DNA from: Phycisphaerae bacterium
Lineage (GTDB): Bacteria > Planctomycetota > Phycisphaerae > Phycisphaerales > SM1A02
Direction: 5' to 3'
Assembly (NCBI GenBank): GCA_002717655.1
Contig: PBAY01000025.1
Location: forward strand, 1-46,113
Length of the DNA stretch: 46,113 nt
The notes below the pieces were generated by a model. That model was not told the DNA's origin and made no database searches. It was given only the letters and a program-made list of their open reading frames with translations. The position numbers were made by a program, and so were the translations under genes. Shown here in pieces: positions 7,987 through 15,113 of this stretch; within the stretch, counting starts at the first letter, position 1, and each line of letters starts with the position of its first letter.

Positions 7987-8739
7987 TCATTGGCGGTAGT
8001 CGAACCAGGTGGATTGGATCAATTCGACCCCCTTGGGATCAACCTTGAGCAACTCGCCTTTGACGAAGGGGTGGAAATCATTGCACCCGAAATAGGCCTC
8101 GGTCGTCTCCGCGAAGTATTCCATCTGGTTGGTCAGGCCATAGTGTTTCCGGGTGCCGCCGGAGATATGTAAAACTCTCTCATAGTCACCCTGATCAACC
8201 TTGTTCTGCCAAGCGGCCTTTATTCCGGGATGCTCATAACCATAGACCTTGTCATGAAATCCATGGGCAAGCTCATGAAGAACCATCCAGGGTTGGCCTT
8301 GGGTCCAGTCAAGGAATGCCTGGGAATTGCCGATCTCGACTGTGCCTTCCTTATCAGGGTTGTAGCCATTGGGAACCAGCCAGCCCTTGGAGACGTGGTA
8401 GCACATGCAGGCCGTCTTGTGCATGTCGAGTTCAACCCAGATCTCGATCTCACGAATTCGATCCAGAGCAGGCTGTGGAATCTTCCTGGTGATTCGATAC
8501 AGATGATCATTGAGCAGTTCCAGCGTGTCAGCCTTCAACTGCGGATGTTCATCAAGAGCCGGATTGACCAGCACGGGCCAGCCATGCATCGTCAGGCGCT
8601 GATAGTCAGCGGTCGGGGTATAGGCCCCCGGCGCCGGCTTCGAATCCTTGCTGGTTTCATCATCATGGGCCAGCCCATGACTCTGCATCAGGATGAAGGA
8701 TGAGATGATCAGCAGCAGCGGCAGGTTCTTCAGTGACAT
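7987..8739 (-). CDS. Secreted gluzincin-type metallopeptidase (HELAH)
   Basis: The 250-residue product has a signal peptide (to about SHGLA, residue 24) and one catalytic domain. The zinc motif HELAH is at 155-159, and a third ligand is probably the Glu of MEYFAE (207 or 211). The spacing of about 50 residues and the EYFAE helix resemble the anthrax-lethal-factor-like/Pro-Pro endopeptidase group of metallopeptidases. It has no dockerin module. The start ATG 8739 has a perfect AGGAGG 5 nt upstream. Substrate unknown. The domain reading is good; the exact family is an inference. Confidence 0.75.
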   Translation of the reverse strand: MSLKNLPLLLIISSFILMQSHGLAHDDETSKDSKPAPGAYTPTADYQRLTMHGWPVLVNPALDEHPQLKADTLELLNDHLYRITRKIPQPALDRIREIEIWVELDMHKTACMCYHVSKGWLVPNGYNPDKEGTVEIGNSQAFLDWTQGQPWMVLHELAHGFHDKVYGYEHPGIKAAWQNKVDQGDYERVLHISGGTRKHYGLTNQMEYFAETTEAYFGCNDFHPFVKGELLKVDPKGVELIQSTWFDYRQ

Positions 8740-8893
8740 GAATGCCTCCTGTAGGGGCTCGTGAGCTCAGGCCCTGTGAGCCCTGCTGGGCTCAATTTAA
8801 CGTAATGTTCATTATCGGCGAAGTTGGTTAGGGGGGTCTTGAGGCAGGATTCCATCCCGTTTCTTCGTTGCAGCGGACATTCAGCAACCCTGC

Positions 8894-9745
8894 TCAGAGA
8901 ACCACCGCAACTCCAATTGCAAGGATGAGTATCGAAAGCAGGCCCATGGCCGCAACGGCACCCGCAGATGGCCTGCCTGACATCTCGCCATGCTCACCAC
9001 TCTGATCATGCCCTTGATGATCTCCGGAATGATGAGAGTGTTCCCCATGGGACATGGAGCCCATGTCCGCACTTCCTTCAGGAGCAGCCGTCTGGGCTTT
9101 CCGAACAGTCATCATGCCATGCTTCAGATTCCGGGTCACAAGCCACCAATTCATCGGATAGGCACAGATGAAGCCGGCCAGAAGCGCCATGGACATGATG
9201 AACCAGAATGAAGCACTGGCGGGGCTCATGGATCCCTCGACTTCAGCCATCCAGGGCTTTGATACCACCATCATTCCCGCCATGAGCATGTTCATGGAGA
9301 AGAATTCAGGAATCAACGTCATCTTCAACGACTTCAGGTAATCACCTCCGGCCATGTCTCGCATCGCAAAGGCTTGAAAGAACATCCAGCCAAACCCGAA
9401 TCCAATGACATATTCAATTGCAATATCAGCTGCACCGCCAAATTCCATCACGCTGGCCAGTGCTGTACCTGCAACGATTCCCAGACCATCTCCAGCGGCA
9501 CAGTGCATGGTGGAACCGAGCACCTGTCGCCAGGTTGCCGCGACATACTTCTCATGGGTGCCCGGCAACGGCTCTCGACATCCCAGGACATAGAAGAAGG
9601 CCCCTATTGGACCTGTGAAGATGGTGAGGATTACAAATCCCCATTTGAGCACAGTTGCTTCAGGAGTACGTCGAATATCGACTACTACGAATACCAACGA
9701 AAGTGCTGTAAGAATGAACCATAGCAACATCACACCTTCAAGCAT
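8894..9745 (-). CDS. DUF4396-type membrane protein with His-rich loop
   Basis: Integral membrane protein of 283 residues with about six hydrophobic helices. The stretch GSTMHCAAGDGLGIVAG and the Met-rich helix MNMLMAGMMVV are what I recall from DUF4396 proteins. Between the last two helices lies a His/Met/Asp-rich segment (SHGEHSHHSGDHQGHDQSGE) that looks like a metal-binding loop. I place the start at ATG 9745 because GGAG lies 7 nt upstream; the frame is open to a GTG at 9772. The His-rich loop and the Met/Cys/His residues in the membrane suggest a copper or other soft-metal role, which is an inference. Confidence 0.75.
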   Translation of the reverse strand: MLEGVMLLWFILTALSLVFVVVDIRRTPEATVLKWGFVILTIFTGPIGAFFYVLGCREPLPGTHEKYVAATWRQVLGSTMHCAAGDGLGIVAGTALASVMEFGGAADIAIEYVIGFGFGWMFFQAFAMRDMAGGDYLKSLKMTLIPEFFSMNMLMAGMMVVSKPWMAEVEGSMSPASASFWFIMSMALLAGFICAYPMNWWLVTRNLKHGMMTVRKAQTAAPEGSADMGSMSHGEHSHHSGDHQGHDQSGEHGEMSGRPSAGAVAAMGLLSILILAIGVAVVL

Positions 9746-9835
9746 GAAACGACTCCGACTAACGACTGGCACGCAAACTGGCTACCGATTCCTCTGCAGG
9801 ATAATTGACCCATGCCCCCCTGCTTTCTCGCTCAT

Positions 9836-10969
9836 TCAGACTTGTGGTCCTGCGACAGAATGCAGATGATCATCAATTACCCCTGTTGCCACTGATGGAT
9901 CCGTACGCATCAGATGCTGCTGCAGCTGTTCACGAACCTCTTCAGTTGCGAGATCGGACCTGCCTGGGCTGAGCCGTAGCGACTCCTTTGTTACGAGCTC
10001 CGGGTAACTCAACCTATTGGGCAACCACGGCAGGCAGCCAGCAAGCAACGCCTCCCCTACCGCAATCCCGAAATACTCATGTCTGGCTGTGGAAAGCACC
10101 CAGTCGCATCGATGCAGATGATTCCAGTAATCCTCACGCGACTCGATCCAGCCCGCATGGTCGATCTCATTGCCGAATTCCCTGAGGAAGCGATCAATGG
10201 ACTCGGGGATCTGGCGATACTGCTCTCCCAGAAGAGTCCACCTGTAGCATCCAGGAGCACGATGCCTCAGGTATCTCGCCAACCTCAGCAGCGTATCCGG
10301 CCCCTTGTCATGCTCCCATCGATGTGGCCACACGATGCGGACCGGCTCATCTGGCGATGGCGGCCTGTTGCACGTCCGGCCTACTCTCGATTTATGTAAA
10401 ACTTTCGAATTCTGAGCGGGACGTTGAATTGGCGGGCAGGCAACTACAGAACGTCGCCTGACTCGTTCACCTGCATTCTTGATCAAGCCATCTGGAGATT
10501 TTGAGAGAAGTGAATCAATCGCAGCGCAGAATGATTGGAGATTCCAATTTGAATTCCAGATCACCAGATCAGCAGAAAGAATCGAAAGAAGATTCGTGAT
10601 TGCAAACTGATGATCACGTTCTCTTTCATGATGGGCATGATGCCTGAATGGGTAGGCCGCCTGGTTCTCATGCATGTAGAGGACCAGTGGCACGCCTGAA
10701 AAGTGACGAGGAAGAAGGGATCGAAGTTCCCCCACCATTGATGTGGCGAAGATGACATCAGGAGCCTCCTCGAGAAGTCCAAGCATCTTCGCTTGATCAA
10801 GCAGTTCTATTCCACCAGTCCTCAGCCTCCATTTCCAACCTCTTGCTGGCCTAGTTACCCAATCCCACCGATGCACCGAATGACTGCTCAGAACTTCACG
10901 AACCTGAAGGTGCGATCCTCCATCCCATCCTTCAAACCCAAGCACTTTCAGTGATCCGATTTCATCCAT
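9836..10969 (-). CDS. tRNA-queuosine alpha-mannosyltransferase-like glycosyltransferase (QTMAN/GTDC1 family, DUF3524)
   Basis: The 377-residue product matches the GTDC1/QTMAN family: N-terminal FEGWDGGSHLQV, then RPARGWKWRLRTGGIEL (the animal enzyme has a WHWRARTSALY-type block here), YMHENQAAYPF, the nucleotide-sugar region VWPHRWEHDKGPDTLLRL, and ARHEYFGIAVGEALLAGCLP in the GT4-type C-terminal half. In animals QTMAN mannosylates queuosine of tRNA-Asp; what bacterial members modify is, as far as I know, untested. No queuosine biosynthesis gene is in the window. It is divergent from the Fur-like gene. There is no Shine-Dalgarno sequence; TAAATT lies 8 nt before the ATG. Confidence 0.82.
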   Translation of the reverse strand: MDEIGSLKVLGFEGWDGGSHLQVREVLSSHSVHRWDWVTRPARGWKWRLRTGGIELLDQAKMLGLLEEAPDVIFATSMVGELRSLLPRHFSGVPLVLYMHENQAAYPFRHHAHHERERDHQFAITNLLSILSADLVIWNSNWNLQSFCAAIDSLLSKSPDGLIKNAGERVRRRSVVACPPIQRPAQNSKVLHKSRVGRTCNRPPSPDEPVRIVWPHRWEHDKGPDTLLRLARYLRHRAPGCYRWTLLGEQYRQIPESIDRFLREFGNEIDHAGWIESREDYWNHLHRCDWVLSTARHEYFGIAVGEALLAGCLPWLPNRLSYPELVTKESLRLSPGRSDLATEEVREQLQQHLMRTDPSVATGVIDDHLHSVAGPQV

Positions 10970-11012
10970 GGCAAAACAATTTAATCATCACAAGACATAA
11001 ACGCGATTCTTC

Positions 11013-11042
11013 TTGAGACACAGTCTCAACTTGGCGTAAGCT
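11013..11042 (+). promoter_or_regulatory. Promoter with palindromic operator upstream of the Fur-like gene
   Basis: A perfect 7-3-7 inverted repeat, TTGAGAC-ACA-GTCTCAA (11013-11029), overlaps a -35 (TTGAGA) placed 18 nt before a -10-like TAAGCT (11037-11042). The ATG at 11049 is 6 nt further on. The palindrome lies in the 79-bp gap between the divergent glycosyltransferase and regulator genes, where an autoregulatory operator would be expected. Confidence 0.6.
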
Positions 11043-11048
11043 ACTTCA

Positions 11049-11606
11049 ATGGAACGGAGCAAGGAATACATGGATCCCAAGGCACAGATACAATTTCGCA
11101 TGATGGTCGACGAACAGCAACCCGATGTGCCCTCAACACTCAAGCCAGAAGGCGGCCTTGATGTCGTCATGCCTCTCTGCGCTGTTTTTCGCAAGCATCT
11201 CAAATCACAGGATCTGAAGTACACGCGTGAACGTGCGGACATCCTTGACACCATCATGGAAACAGATGATGTCTTCGATGCAGACATCATTCTCGATGAA
11301 ATGAAGAAACGCGGGCATGGATCATCCAAAGCGACAGTCTATCGCACGCTGAAACTGCTTCAGGATGCCGGCATCATTACGCCAGTGATGCTCGATGCAC
11401 GTCAGACCTATTACCACCTGGTCTATGGACGAGAACCATTGAATTTCCTCGTCTGCCTCAAGACCGGAGAACGTGTTCGCATTGCCGATGATCGAGTCCA
11501 GGCACTTCGAGATGAAATCTGCAAGGAAAATGGATGGCATCCGGTAGCCCATCGAATGGTGATCTACGGCATTTCACCGGGCGAAGATGAAGATGATTCT
11601 GCCTGA
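11049..11606 (+). CDS. Divergent Fur-family transcriptional regulator
   Basis: The winged-helix DNA-binding half is clear: YTRERADILDTIMETDDVFD, then GSSKATVYRTLKLLQDAGII, the Fur recognition-helix signature. The dimerisation half keeps the fold (VRIADDRVQALRDEI, HRMVIYG) but lacks the His-rich HHDH metal motif (replaced by REPLNF). It keeps only one Cys of the CxxC pair and has no C-terminal Cys pair; the end is an acidic tail. It may therefore sense metal differently or not at all. The start is uncertain: ATG 11049 is 6 nt after a -10-like box (leaderless), and ATG 11070 has AGGA 4 nt upstream. It is 185 or 178 residues long, with an N-terminal extension of about 40 residues compared with Fur. 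The last 43 bp overlap tsaE convergently. Confidence 0.85.
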   Translation: MERSKEYMDPKAQIQFRMMVDEQQPDVPSTLKPEGGLDVVMPLCAVFRKHLKSQDLKYTRERADILDTIMETDDVFDADIILDEMKKRGHGSSKATVYRTLKLLQDAGIITPVMLDARQTYYHLVYGREPLNFLVCLKTGERVRIADDRVQALRDEICKENGWHPVAHRMVIYGISPGEDEDDSA

Positions 11607-12055
11607 ATCTTGACGCCCTGAATTTCAAAGACTCTTGAGTCCTGAGCAACATGCCCCGCCAGAACTCTGACTACGTTTTCAGGGAGTGCACCTGAAATCC
11701 GATCTGCCCATTCGACTACGGTGATCGAGTCTTCTTCACCTGCAAATCCAGACCAGCCAATTGAGTCAAGGTCCTCTCTGCTGCTCATTCGGTAACAGTC
11801 CATGTGCACCAGCCTTCGGTCACCGCTGATTGGATATTCGTGCACAAGTCCAAACGTAGGGCTTCCAACCAACGCGGTATTGCCGCCCAACTCGTCAACC
11901 ATGCCTCTGACCAATACGGTCTTTCCACTGCCCAGCGGACCATCCATGGCCACAATTGAACCAGACTTCAGTGACCTGGCGATCGATCGACCCAGTCCCA
12001 TGGTCTCTGAAACCGATCTGGTGACAATGATCTGCTCAGCATTCTCGTTGCCCAT
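11564..12055 (-). CDS. tsaE: tRNA threonylcarbamoyladenosine biosynthesis ATPase TsaE
   Basis: TsaE is the ATPase of the TsaBDE complex that makes t6A37 in ANN-decoding tRNAs. The 163-residue product shows the P-loop GPLGSGKT (39-46), SPTFGLVHEY, the HMDCYR block, and VVEWADR, all in family order. I start at ATG 12055, which overlaps the thiL stop by 1 nt (TGATG) and has GGAG 11 nt upstream; another in-frame ATG at 12073 would lengthen it by six residues. The C-terminal Ser-rich tail is encoded opposite the acidic tail of the Fur-like gene. tsaB and tsaD are not in the window. Confidence 0.92.
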   Translation of the reverse strand: MGNENAEQIIVTRSVSETMGLGRSIARSLKSGSIVAMDGPLGSGKTVLVRGMVDELGGNTALVGSPTFGLVHEYPISGDRRLVHMDCYRMSSREDLDSIGWSGFAGEEDSITVVEWADRISGALPENVVRVLAGHVAQDSRVFEIQGVKIQAESSSSSPGEMP

Positions 12056-13011
12056 CAAGCTGAATGCTCCCATCCGTCTGTGGCAACATCACGGTGACCA
12101 TCGGCACTTTGAATGATGACACCTGGCGCATCATCCTCGAGGCGAGCTGTGACTGTCCCGATTCGGGTCACCACACAATTACCAAGGCCATCCGGAACCT
12201 CACCGCTCGCAGCAAAGAGAAGCTCGTAATCCTCCCCATCCTTCAGGGCCTGCTCAAGATTCGCCCCTTCTCGCAATGGAATCCGATCAGCATCGAGCAT
12301 GATCTGAAGCGAAGAGCGTTCGACCAGATGTCCGGCATCCTGACCCAGCCCATCACTGATATCGATCATGGCATGAAGGCGGTCCTGAAGAATGGCTCGC
12401 AACATGCTGGCTTCAGCAAGTCTTGGCCTGAAATTCAGATGATGATCGCCTTTCCAGGCGCCCCCGAGACATCCAGTCACATAGATGCCATCACCTTCAC
12501 ATGCTCCGAATCGAGTCACCTCGCCGCCTGCGGGGGCAACGCCGGCGACCGTTACGCTGCAGCAGAGAGGCGCCTCAGGGTTCTTATGAACAGAGAGATC
12601 TCCACCGACAAGCGGCGCATGGTATTCCTCCGCTGTTCGCTTCATGGATTCAAACAGGATCATGGCCTGATCATCCGTGAATGAAACGGGCACGGCCGCT
12701 GAGACCAGAGTCGCCAAGGGCCTGGCTGCCATTGCGGCCAGATCGCTCAGACTTCTTGCAACAGCCTTCCGGCCAGCCAGTTCAAGGCCACAATCGGCAA
12801 GCGATAGATGAATCCCATCGATCAGCTGATCAACACCAAGAAGCAATCGAAGCCCATCGTCGGCATGTTCACCAGGAGGCTGAGCAAGCATCACGGCAAG
12901 ATCATCCCCGGGGCCGACGATCACACGGGAGTCCAATGGCAGTCCTGGATCACAGATCTGCTTCAGAACGTTGAATTCCCTAATGGTTGAATCTGGGTTG
13001 CTTGAGCTCAT
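12055..13011 (-). CDS. thiL: Thiamine-monophosphate kinase
   Basis: ATP-dependent phosphorylation of thiamine monophosphate to thiamine diphosphate, the last step of thiamine cofactor synthesis. The 318-residue product has the ThiL/PurM-like metal motifs: GPGDDLAV (33-40), GVDQLIDGIHL, SLSDLAAM, LVGGDLS, MIDISDGLG and DGEDYELLF. The length is normal for the family. It is translationally coupled to tsaE downstream. TAGGAT lies 9 nt before the ATG and there is no clear Shine-Dalgarno sequence. Confidence 0.95.
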   Translation of the reverse strand: MSSSNPDSTIREFNVLKQICDPGLPLDSRVIVGPGDDLAVMLAQPPGEHADDGLRLLLGVDQLIDGIHLSLADCGLELAGRKAVARSLSDLAAMAARPLATLVSAAVPVSFTDDQAMILFESMKRTAEEYHAPLVGGDLSVHKNPEAPLCCSVTVAGVAPAGGEVTRFGACEGDGIYVTGCLGGAWKGDHHLNFRPRLAEASMLRAILQDRLHAMIDISDGLGQDAGHLVERSSLQIMLDADRIPLREGANLEQALKDGEDYELLFAASGEVPDGLGNCVVTRIGTVTARLEDDAPGVIIQSADGHRDVATDGWEHSA

Positions 13012-13257
13012 CTCAAGACCATCCTACAGATCTCAGATCACCGCCTGCAGCCCCCCATGGGCCCTAAATCAGTCCCAGGCTAGATTTCGGGGTGTTCTTG
13101 GCAAGTTTATTGAAACCAAATGGCTGAGGATTCGAATGTATTGCTGACAACAAATACCTCTTCCCGCGGGGAGCTTCTCCCCGACCACCGATCCATCTGT
13201 TTCTTTTCTCCCCCGACGTGCTGACCATCAGGTCGGCACGTCGAACTTTTTGCACCA
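13012..13257 (+). other. Gene-free gap between thiL and waaA with two hairpins
   Basis: No convincing protein gene lies in this 246-bp gap. It holds a perfect stem CGGGGAG-CTT-CTCCCCG (13167-13183), and a 13-bp stem with a TTTTT tract on the plus strand (13214-13251). Both are oriented so that a plus-strand RNA ending at 13251 is conceivable, although the flanking genes are both on the minus strand. Confidence 0.4.
13214..13251 (+). terminator. Rho-independent terminator on the plus strand without an obvious upstream gene
   Basis: CGACGTGCTGACC (13214-13226) pairs with GGTCGGCACGTCG (13231-13243) with one G-U and an ATCA loop, followed by AACTTTTT. On the opposite strand it sits just behind the waaA stop but lacks a T-tract there. 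It is a strong hairpin; the strand reading follows the T-tract. Confidence 0.55.
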
Positions 13258-14487
13258 TTACTTCATCAATTGAAGCAGGTGCGATTGAGTCCGAGAGGAA
13301 GCACCTTGTCGGATTTCAAGAACCTTCTGGCCATTTGCGGCGACTTCTGATCGTGCCTGCTGATCATCAAGCAAACGGTTCAGCTCACCTGCCAGCGACT
13401 CGCGATCACATTGAATGATTCCACCTGCTTGAACAAGCTCATCAACCATGTCCTGAAAATCTGCCACAGCAGGCCCGACCACGACTGGCTTACCACGGCC
13501 TACTGGCTCGGAGACATCCGAACCATGACGATTTCCGAAGCTACGACCAATGACAACGAGATCGGCAAGTAGATAGGCATGGGAAAGCTCACCGATGGTA
13601 TCCAGTAGAAATCTGCCGGTCTCGGATCCAACCTTATTTTCAGTTCGTCTGGCACAACCCACCATCACTCTTGAGGCTTCCTCGAACCACTCTGGGCGGC
13701 GAGGAGCACAGAGAAGCTGGACCCCTTCAGGTGTGGCTTCATGAAGCAACTTGTGTTCTTCAGGTGCGGTTGAGCCAGCGACAATCAAGGGTTTGTCAGC
13801 ATCAATACCGAGCTCGATGGCCAGCTGTTCGGCACCTTCCAGAGGGAGTGCCGTGTTGTCCCATTTCATGCTTCCAGTGACCTCAATACGATCAACTTCG
13901 CAACCCATCCCTTCAAATCGGGCGGCATATTCCTCGGTCTGGCACCCCACCCATGACAAACGACGGAACGATGGTCGCAACAAGAAACGAACAAGGCGAT
14001 ATCTGGAGTAACTTCGCTCGGAGAGGCGACCATTGACGACAGCGATCGGTATGTTGCCACGACGGCATGCTGCCACGAAATTCGGCCAGACTTCCAGCTC
14101 GACCAGCGCCACGGCAGTAGGCCTGATTCTCTTCAGGAAGCGACCAACCGCCCAGGAGAAATCCAGGGGATATCTCACAATCTGATGACGACATCCGTAC
14201 AGCTCGGTAGCACGCTTGAACCCCGTGTCAGTCGTCGTGGCAATCACGACATCCAGCCCTTCGATCTCCTCAAGTCCAAGCACGAGTGATCTCAAGGCAT
14301 TGACTTCTCCAACCGAGACGGCATGAAACAACAGTCGCTGGCAAGGTTCTTTGGACGAATGGGCTGCATGCCCAAATCGCCCTCGCCAATCAGTGCGCAA
14401 TCTCCCCCGCCACACCATCCTGGTGAACCAGATTGGCGACGTGAGCAGAACCGTCACCAGATAGAGGAAGTCTGTGATAAACCTCAT
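13258..14487 (-). CDS. waaA: 3-deoxy-D-manno-octulosonic acid (Kdo) transferase
   Basis: WaaA/KdtA adds Kdo from CMP-Kdo to lipid A precursor at the inner membrane; it is a GT30 enzyme. The 409-residue product has an N-terminal hydrophobic anchor and the hallmark blocks HAVSVGEVNALRSL (about 55-68), ATTTDTGFKRA, LVELEVWPNF with the catalytic region, VTGSMKWDN, VAGSTAPEEH, and a C-terminal VVIGRSFGNRHGSDVSEPVG. The length is normal. Its presence implies an LPS-type outer membrane, as found in several planctomycete groups. It is transcribed alone, with a gene-free gap on each side. Confidence 0.93.
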   Translation of the reverse strand: MRFITDFLYLVTVLLTSPIWFTRMVWRGRLRTDWRGRFGHAAHSSKEPCQRLLFHAVSVGEVNALRSLVLGLEEIEGLDVVIATTTDTGFKRATELYGCRHQIVRYPLDFSWAVGRFLKRIRPTAVALVELEVWPNFVAACRRGNIPIAVVNGRLSERSYSRYRLVRFLLRPSFRRLSWVGCQTEEYAARFEGMGCEVDRIEVTGSMKWDNTALPLEGAEQLAIELGIDADKPLIVAGSTAPEEHKLLHEATPEGVQLLCAPRRPEWFEEASRVMVGCARRTENKVGSETGRFLLDTIGELSHAYLLADLVVIGRSFGNRHGSDVSEPVGRGKPVVVGPAVADFQDMVDELVQAGGIIQCDRESLAGELNRLLDDQQARSEVAANGQKVLEIRQGASSRTQSHLLQLMK

Positions 14488-14569
14488 GAGGCGGGCATGC
14501 TCCCTGTTTCTTGATGGAACCGCAAATGCAGATTGGTGGCTCGGGTCCCAGAAGAGTGCAAATACTGGC

Positions 14570-14598
14570 TTGCAAAGGGGTTGACCCGCCCAGATTAT
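14570..14598 (+). promoter_or_regulatory. Candidate promoter of the FHA gene
   Basis: TTGCAA (14570-14575), 17 nt, GATTAT (14593-14598). It would give a leader of about 120 nt that contains the small ORF at 14646. Sequence match only. Confidence 0.45.
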
Positions 14599-14645
14599 GC
14601 ATTTTTCAACGTTATTTCTGGCCTCTGGTCTCCGGAAGAGTCAGA

Positions 14646-14732
14646 ATGAAACATGCTGGCGAAATCAGGCTTCCTTTGCCTGAGGGTCAGGCTTTGGCAT
14701 ACCATGGATGGATCAAGGGTGAATACCAATGA
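14646..14732 (+). CDS. Possible 28-residue leader ORF coupled to the FHA gene
   Basis: ATG 14646 is preceded by GGAAGAG at a suitable distance. The frame ends in a TGA that overlaps the FHA start codon (ATGA). Its peptide begins MKHAGEIRLPLPEGQ and has no known motif. Translational coupling is the main argument for it. The same frame is open back to 14511, so the start is a guess. Confidence 0.35.
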   Translation: MKHAGEIRLPLPEGQALAYHGWIKGEYQ

Positions 14733-15031
14733 TGGAACTGCACATTCTTAACAAAGCAAGTGGTGACACGCTCGGCGAGTTTGCGCTTGGTGATTCCTCG
14801 GAATTGATCATTGGCCGCGATGAATCCTGTGATGTTCGTATCAATGCCCGATCGATTTCACGGGAACACTGCGTCATCGAACAGGTCGATGGCGAGATGA
14901 GAATCCGTGATATGGATTCCAGAGGCGGCACCTATTGTGACAACGAGCGGATCAACGAGATCCGGATCGAAGACGGCATGGAAATCACGGTTGGCCCAGC
15001 CGTCCTGCGGTTCCTCGACTCCGGCCTCTAG
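14729..15031 (+). CDS. Stand-alone FHA (phosphothreonine-binding) domain protein
   Basis: The whole 100-residue protein is one forkhead-associated domain: LIIGRDESCDVRI (about 26-38), ISREHCVIE, MDSRGGTYCDNERI and a final ITVGPAVLRFLDSG strand. The phosphopeptide-binding Arg (GRD), Ser (SREH) and Asn/Arg loop are present. Such proteins bind phosphothreonine in Ser/Thr kinase signalling, and planctomycetes carry many such kinases. No kinase or phosphatase is next to it. An AAGGGTG ribosome binding site precedes an ATGATG double start; a good hairpin follows. Confidence 0.9.
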   Translation: MMELHILNKASGDTLGEFALGDSSELIIGRDESCDVRINARSISREHCVIEQVDGEMRIRDMDSRGGTYCDNERINEIRIEDGMEITVGPAVLRFLDSGL

Positions 15032-15057
15032 TCAATCCTCAACTGAACCTAATAGAA

Positions 15058-15086
15058 CAGGCCCGAAGCGAAATGCCTCGGGCCTG
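15058..15086 (+). terminator. Terminator between the FHA gene and the ClpP-fold gene (convergent)
   Basis: A perfect 9-bp stem, CAGGCCCGA (15058-15066) with TCGGGCCTG (15078-15086), is followed by CTTTGATT. It lies between two convergent genes, so it may act in both directions. Confidence 0.7.
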
Positions 15087-15113
15087 CTTTGATTATCAGT
15101 TCAACCTGACCTA

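Noticed and set aside
13064..13258. Minus-strand ORF of 64 codons in the thiL-waaA gap, rich in Lys and Arg
   Set aside because: It has no recognisable motif and no Shine-Dalgarno sequence, and its first codons are the hairpin arms of the terminator-like structure. It is better explained as non-coding.
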